This document shows, piece after piece, positions 58,488-64,000 of a DNA stretch of 64,000 bases (position 1 is its first letter; the number at the start of each line of letters is the position of its first letter). The stretch spans positions 1,516,501-1,580,500 of the forward strand of contig JACTAT010000006.1 of NCBI GenBank assembly GCA_014526335.1. Direction: 5' to 3'. This DNA comes from Chrysaora quinquecirrha. Taxonomy: Eukaryota; Cnidaria; Scyphozoa; Semaeostomeae; Pelagiidae. The notes under the pieces are model-generated. The model saw only the letters and a program-made list of their open reading frames with translations. It did not search any database and was not told the origin of the DNA. Both the position numbers and the translations under genes were made by a program.

Positions 58488-58535
58488 AAAGTCACCCATC
58501 CAAATGCTGACCTCACACGACCAAGCTTAACTTCA
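58488..58535 (-). ncRNA. 5S rRNA-like fragment (SINE3-type promoter?)
   Basis: On the minus strand GAAGTTAAGC, GGTCG, GAGGTCAGCA and TTTGGATGGGTGAC follow the order and spacing of the A box, intermediate element and C box of 5S rRNA. The flanking 5' and 3' parts of 5S are not evident. It is best read as a 5S-derived retroposon head or relic, not a 5S gene. Confidence 0.45.
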
Positions 58536-58707
58536 GCTTTCTTACGGGAACTGACTTAGAAGCTTGGCCACCCACTCCTTGTTATGGGGTTCTTTTTCAA
58601 AACCATGCCTTGCTTACCCCCTGCTAAATTCCCCGAGGTACATGTACACCATCGTACCTGTAGGAGTCACCCTGAAACAGAAAATAGAAGAATAAAAGAC
58701 GACTAAC

Positions 58708-61700
58708 CTTTTTCAGTTGATGTTGGGGTTTTTGGGTGGCGGCAGAGGTGGGGCGTCGTCCTTCAAGAAAAAAAATGAAAGAAAGGATTTAAGGGACGTC
58801 GTTAAAGGTTCATACCATTAAACTCTGAAAGTCAAAACACTATGCTTTTGAAGGTTTACAATTGTCAGAAAAATATATAAAATAGAATATGTTGATAAGT
58901 CGTTTTATATAGAGTCACTGTTATATAGAGTCTATGTAAGGTTGGTACCTGGCCTAAGGTACCGAAACGCATGCAGTTAGGCTCATATCGCATGAGCACA
59001 AATTCGTATTCGGCCTATATGAATAATTTCACCAGCCGCCCCATTCTCAAATGCCAGACACGTTTCGCTCTTATTGGAGCTCATCAGTGACATGTGTGAG
59101 AATCGAACCGGGGTTTATTGCGTGAGAAGCACAAGTGCTAATCACACGACCACCGGAGCTGGGCTGACTGGTGAGTAACTGCGTGAGTTTTAGACTCGTA
59201 TCACACGAGTACCGAAGTCTTGCATATTACTATGTAAGGTTGGTACCTGGCCTAAGGTACCGAAACGCATGCAGTTAGGCTCATAGTTTCGCCTTGATAA
59301 AGGATGAGCACCTGTTGATATCTTTGTTGATTAAAAGCCACATCTTGATAACCACCTGAAACGAATATGATAAAAACAGGAAGGGGTTTGGACATGATTT
59401 ATCAAGAACATGGAGATAAACTAAAAGTCAAGTTTGTGAACGTTTTAAGCCGTCTCAGTTGCCCAAAATAAGTCAAGGCTGAGTAAATATATCCCAACTG
59501 CTCACGCCTGTTACTGACACCACATCCAATTGATAATCGCCGCTCATCATGACAAGCCTTTGATATTTATGCGGAGCAACGTTTCGGGGGAGGATGAGCT
59601 CCGTCCGTCTCCCATCATCGGGCAATTAGAACACGGTTCTTCTCCTATTTATTGCATTGGTCGGATCGAAAAGGTGCGAAAAACACGAGGGGGGGGGGGG
59701 TAACTCCTATAGAGGCATGCGTATATTCATATGCCTTTGAGAAGCCGGAGGGTAGACGCATAACCAGTCAAAGATGAACAAAAAAAGATAAACAGGGCAT
59801 CATCTTGAAAACATAACCCACAGTAAACAGAACAGGACCACGAAGCCGGGTAAAATATCAAAAACTAGGTAATCCATACCCGGGCAGGCACATGTATACC
59901 TACCCTCCTATAGGAATAACCCCACTCGGAAGAACAAATGCAAACTCTTGGTATTTATAAGAACATTCTAAAGTAAAGTAAAGTTGCTGTTTTTGAGTCT
60001 ACTATTAGCCTAGGGCTACTCAGTCGACTTTACACTTTACCCCTCGTTTGGATGCATATAGCATATAGCAGGGTGCAGCCACACACGGCGCTCATAACTA
60101 TCGACCAGGTACCCATTTATACACCTAGGTAGAGAGAGGCACATTTGTGTTAACAACTTGCCTAAGGTTGTTATCTCTACAATCACAAGTGGAAAGACCG
60201 TGGCTCGATCACACAACCTTCTCGTTGTGAGCCCATCAGCACGCTAACCACTGCGGCACATAGACCAAAGTTCTAAGACTGAAATGGGCACGGCAAACAA
60301 GCAAATTTAAGCGCAGTCATTTCCTAATTGGAGACTTGAGTTAAAGGGCGATTAAAATTTGCAACAGTCGTATCCTACGCAACGAAAACGCCACAACTGT
60401 TTGATACTGTGTACTCCAAGCTGCTCATTGCCTAAATGACCTTAATCGTCTTTGAGTCATATACAAAACGTCTAATTAGCGATCAAAAGCGAAACTTTCT
60501 GAGATTTTCAGCTAAGATCTAATCATCTGTGGTGGCAGGTTTTTATACGTTGAAAAATAAATCCCTACTAACTCCATGCAGGCAATTTCATATTTCGAAA
60601 AATGAAATCTGCAAGCAGGCTTTAGTAAGATAGCTAATGTACCTCTTTTCGTAAAGTTCCCAAGGCTTCCTGTTTTCGTGTAGTCTGACACAGACCGAGA
60701 TTTGGGTGGAAGGGAGTTCGTACCTACGAGAGAAGAATTTAGCAAGTTACTCTTGAGTTTCAAGCCAAGCTTTTGTGCCTCTGACAAATAACGGACTAGC
60801 AGAAATCTTCGAAATAACAAAGCGCCTTGAGGCTTAGAATAATTATCACGATAGGCAGGGGGCTATCAAAGAACTTAGACCAATAAAAAATAACCTGCCC
60901 CCTTGGCTCAGCTTTGCCTTTCAAAATATTACAGCATTAAACAGGGTAGTACAGTTTGCTAAAGCTTAGGGTTTATGGCTTCAAAGTGTAGGCAGAATAT
61001 CTACAAGGCAGGCTAATCCTGTTTGATGAAATTTTAAAAGGTTCATGTCCCCCGTGAAAATAAACTTTTTATTACTAAACTGAAGCTTATTGGGCAATTT
61101 CAAGGGTGTTTACTCACGTTCTTTGAATTCTGGATCAGGAAGGCTCGCTCGTTGACGCAGTTTTGGTGGTCTTGGTTCGGGTAATCTTGGCCTAGTCTGA
61201 AAAATTATTCACAATTAAAGAAAGGAACTGAAACGGACATGAAGTTCACTAAAACTTCCATCAAAGAAAACATCTGAAGGTGCTGTGGCGTCGTGATGTA
61301 ATCAAGCTGACTCGAGGTGTCAGAAGCTCAGTGTGGTCAGGGTTCGAGCCCAGCCACGGTAGCGTCACGGCCAGAGTCGAGGTCTCGATTAGCCTACTAC
61401 TGAGATCCTAGCGACTGGCGCTAAATACAGCATTTAACCCTTCACCTTCACCTTCACCATCTGTACAAAGGACACCTCAAAATAGCGGACAAGTAATTCT
61501 GTCCCGGAGGCAATTTATTAGCGAAAACAAAACCTTAACTAGACACCCCTCTCTAACTGAAACTCTGAAAAAGTGACAAATTAATTTCCCTACTAAACGG
61601 ATTATTCCAAAACAACCTCCACACAGCGGAAACCTCTCTATAACGGTCAAAAAATTGGTCCGACTTGGGTATGTTACATGCAGGTCCACTCATAGCAGCC

Positions 61701-62871
61701 CAGGGAGCGCTACAGCCATAGCAGGGGGAGAATAGGGGGGTGTGCTAAAAAAAGTAAACCGCAAATTTTTGAGCCAAAAACCCTACCAGCGTACATTTTT
61801 TGCTTAAACCGTAAAACCCGCACTGAAATCGCAAATTGAAAACCGTAAAACCGTATTTTTTGAAGTGAATACCGTAAAACCGCTCTCAAAGCGTCCAATA
61901 GCCGCAAACCGGCATGGCCAACGACCAGCCCATAACAAGAATCAAAACAGAACATACGAAAATAAAACATAATATAAGAAGAACAGTCATTAAAATTACT
62001 CACTGCGTAATCAGAACAGCTACCACCACTCGCGCTAGATTCTGTGAAAAAATCCAGTAAGAATAAATTTAACAACGGGCGCAAACAAGACAACAAGAAT
62101 ATTCAATGACGAAGGCTTGGGCATATAAGGGAAGGGGGGTTACTGAAAGCATTGCCACTCGGAGACCTTGCATACCAAGACTCAAGGCCGGTTTCCAGTT
62201 CGGCGAATTTGGTCGCGCGCCATGTACGATCGCGCGGTTGTGGTCGCACAACCCGTTTCCAGTTGAAGGGAGAAAAGTACGGCAGTTGCGCCAGATTCAC
62301 AGCAACAAAAAAGGCGCTCACGTGAAGGCAAATTTTGTGAGTTCGTCATTAGCGCTTTGGGAGCAACGAGTCGTTGCCATGGCTTCAGCTTCTGTAAGGT
62401 GCCCCCCTTGAACTCCATTGAAAAACCGGATCGATATTACCGTAAATGGATATTGTCTAGCGTGGGTAAATTTGCTAATCTCGGAAAAACGATAGTTGAG
62501 TCACTAGCGACGGTTATCTTGTTTCTGCAATAGGGTAAGCAACGCTTCTATGTTCCATTTTTAGACGCCCATCTCCCACGTAGCGTTTAGCTATTGAAAA
62601 CTCAATATAAAAAGCACAAAGTAACAAAATTAGAAACTCCCTTAAAGGTGACACGTATGTTTTAATTGCCACAATGAGAAGGGTACGCGTAAATGCATAT
62701 TAAATTCAAACAAAAAAGAAGTGGGGAAAGAGAGAGAGGCTAGGAAGGGGTTTAATAAAGTACAGTAGTTAATCTAAGTTAGAGACAAAATAGACAATCC
62801 CTAAAATGATTGAAAAGTTGATTAAAACCTACCAGCACTGCTTGTTGATGATATTGAATGAATGGATCGAC
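58708..62871 (-). CDS. Ser/Pro-rich basic protein of unknown family, five internal exons
   Basis: Exons in transcription order: 62871-62833, 62041-62004, 61196-61118, 60723-60643, 58760-58708. Each has a good acceptor and donor (GTAGGT, GTGAGT, GTGAGT, GTACAT, GTTAGT) and the phases join (ending 1, 0, 1, 1, 0). The reading passes RSIHSISSTSSA, SSASGGSCSDYA, RPRLPEPRPPKLRQRASLP, NSLPPKSRSVSDYTKTG, and RRPTSAATQKPQHQLKK. It has low complexity, is rich in Ser, Pro, Arg and Lys, and has possible SH3-ligand (PEPRPPKLR) and phosphorylation sites. It has no transmembrane segment, so it resembles a disordered cytoplasmic tail. The 5' and 3' ends are not established. A weaker upstream exon may lie at 63410-63379. 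Retrozyme, SINE and other repeats fill the introns. Confidence 0.6.
58930..59286 (-). mobile_element. Retrozyme insertion, minus strand, about 1.2 units
   Basis: The block ATGTAAGGTTGG, GGTACC, CGCATGCAGTTAGGCTCAT is present at both ends (58934-58986 and 59231-59285) with one full unit between. It lies in an intron of the Ser/Pro-rich gene, on the same strand. Confidence 0.85.
59043..59103 (-). ncRNA. Hammerhead ribozyme, type I, intact core
   Basis: The minus strand has CTGATGA, GCTC/GAGC stem II, GAAA and a GTC triplet. Stem III reads ACGTGT instead of the palindrome ACGCGT, so self-pairing between two molecules is slightly weakened. Confidence 0.85.
59288..59974. other. Intronic/intergenic, no recognised feature
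   Basis: Contains a G-run (59688-59700) and no supported gene. Confidence 0.35.
59975..60269 (-). repeat. tRNA-derived SINE family E, copy 4
   Basis: Full-length but with changes in the head (TGTGCCGCAGTGG and a CAG insertion near the anticodon-arm region). Lies in an intron of the Ser/Pro-rich gene. Confidence 0.85.
61276..61462 (+). repeat. tRNA-derived SINE family B, plus-strand copy
   Basis: GGTGCTGTGGCGTCGTG head, GGGTTCGAGCCCAGCC B box, CGAGGTCTCGATTAG block, and a tail of CACCTT repeats. Near-complete. Confidence 0.8.
61735..61925. repeat. Inverted relative of the 51480-51675 repeat
   Basis: Carries AACCGTAAAACC motifs, CGCTCTCAAAGCGTCC and CGCAAACCGGCATGGCC, the complements of blocks at 51480-51675. 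Confidence 0.6.
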
Positions 62872-62949
62872 CTGAAAAAAATGAACAAGAAAAATAAGAG
62901 TGATAAAGACATATAAGATAACGAAGGAAGTAATATTTGGATGTATGAA

Positions 62950-63215
62950 CAAATGAAAGAATGAAGAATGGGTGAATGCAAAAGTAGACGTGAATAAAGG
63001 AATGAATAGGCTATATAATTATAAGGCTATATAAATGAAGGGCTGAAAGAGGGAATGAATCAACAAACGAATGAATGAATGAATGAATGAATGCAGGAAT
63101 GAATGAATGAAGGAATAAATAAATAAAGTGAATGAGGAATTAATGAATAAATCAATGATGAAGAACGAATGAATCAATGAATCAATGAACGAATGAATGA
63201 ATGAAGCAGCAAATG
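62950..63215. repeat. GAAT tetranucleotide microsatellite
   Basis: Interrupted GAAT/GAAC runs, the purest at 63070-63110 and 63165-63205. Confidence 0.85.
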
Positions 63216-64000
63216 CTCCAAGGAAAACATGAACAGATTAATAAAAGAAGAAAAAGACTGTATGAACGAACAAGCTTAAAAACATACCGAGCAAATTGAA
63301 CAACAGGAAGACAGATGGCAAAACACAAACAAAATTGGATATTATTTTTCTTGATGATACTATGTTTATGTTGACAACGATAAATTGAGGAGAACGGTAT
63401 CGGTTTGGATCTTTTAAAGAAAAAACTGAGGTGAAAGCCAACAACAAACCAACACTCAAATCAGATAAAAGTAATTAACTAGAAATGAGACATAAACATT
63501 ATAGGTATAAATGCAAGGGAGAAGAAGTATACAACACATTTTCTTGAAGACCTAACGAAGGAAGAGAGCCACACAAAGAAAAGGTGAGAGATTTACAGAC
63601 TTCTCTAACAGTTATTGTAGGTGTTTGCGTTTGAGGATTTTTCCAAAATTCTTCGCAGCAATATATGTAGTCGACATGTTGGCACGGTTTGCGTCCGGCT
63701 TTAGAGTGTTCAAAAATTATGACAATACACCCCTAACCCTTCCTTTTATCTTTTATCATAACCTCCGACACAGCAGTAATATGACAACTGCACCGATGAG
63801 TGATTGTAACTCGAGCGCTCAAACTATCATCCCCGCTTATCACCCTTCCACGAAAATTTTTCCGTGCCACACGAGAGTGGCTCGACACTAGCAGGGTGTT
63901 GTTTCAAATTTCAAGTCACTGTCGTGCGTGCCAAGTTGGAACTTGAAAGCCAGGCCTGTTTGCGAGTCTGACGGATGGAACCTGACTGAGGCTTAGAGAA
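63216..64000. other. Window end, possible upstream exon only
   Basis: A weak minus-strand exon candidate lies at 63410-63379 (see the Ser/Pro-rich gene). A right-end fragment of the 53961 foldback family (ATGTTGGCACGGTTTGCG) is at 63677-63694. Nothing else recognised. Confidence 0.35.

Overview
This is a eukaryotic, metazoan window. Its genes are split by GT-AG introns, it is AT-rich, and it is crowded with SINEs, foldback elements, simple repeats and satellite DNA. No ribosome-binding sites, operons or prokaryotic genes are visible. The gene content and repeat types suggest an anthozoan cnidarian (coral or sea-anemone type), but that is an inference and no species can be named.

Layout. 1-17654 (+) holds the 3' two-thirds of an anoctamin/TMEM16 gene: 18 exons in unbroken phase, ending in a stop at 17652-17654. 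Its introns carry tRNA-derived SINEs, inverted-repeat elements and minisatellites. 20295-42380 is a satellite block of about 195-bp monomers (roughly 80 copies). It is interrupted at 32617-38883 by a 6.3-kb element with inverted repeats of about 330 bp. That element encodes a large broken protein with two zinc-binding modules and a C-terminal PIN/FEN1-like nuclease. I read it as a member or relative of the Academ DNA transposons, and it contains a small hAT-type element with an 8-bp target duplication. To the right of the element the satellite has a higher-order period near 1360 bp.

43022-44166 is a head-to-tail array of about 300-bp units, each with a complete type I hammerhead ribozyme fold. 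The tRNA-like B box of each unit overlaps stem I of the ribozyme. Two more single-unit insertions lie on the minus strand (about 47007-47371 and 58930-59286). I interpret these as retrozymes: small non-autonomous elements moving through self-cleaved circular RNA.

45680-46137 and 49926-50371 (minus) are two paralogous two-exon genes for small secreted peptides (68 and 76 residues). They share a signal peptide, an intron position and a TATA promoter. 58708-62871 (minus) holds five short exons in consistent phase for an unrecognised Ser/Pro-rich, basic protein. The rest is intergenic DNA with further repeats.

The genes do not form a pathway. The most notable content is mobile or selfish DNA: the hammerhead/tRNA-like elements and the PIN-nuclease transposon nested in a satellite.
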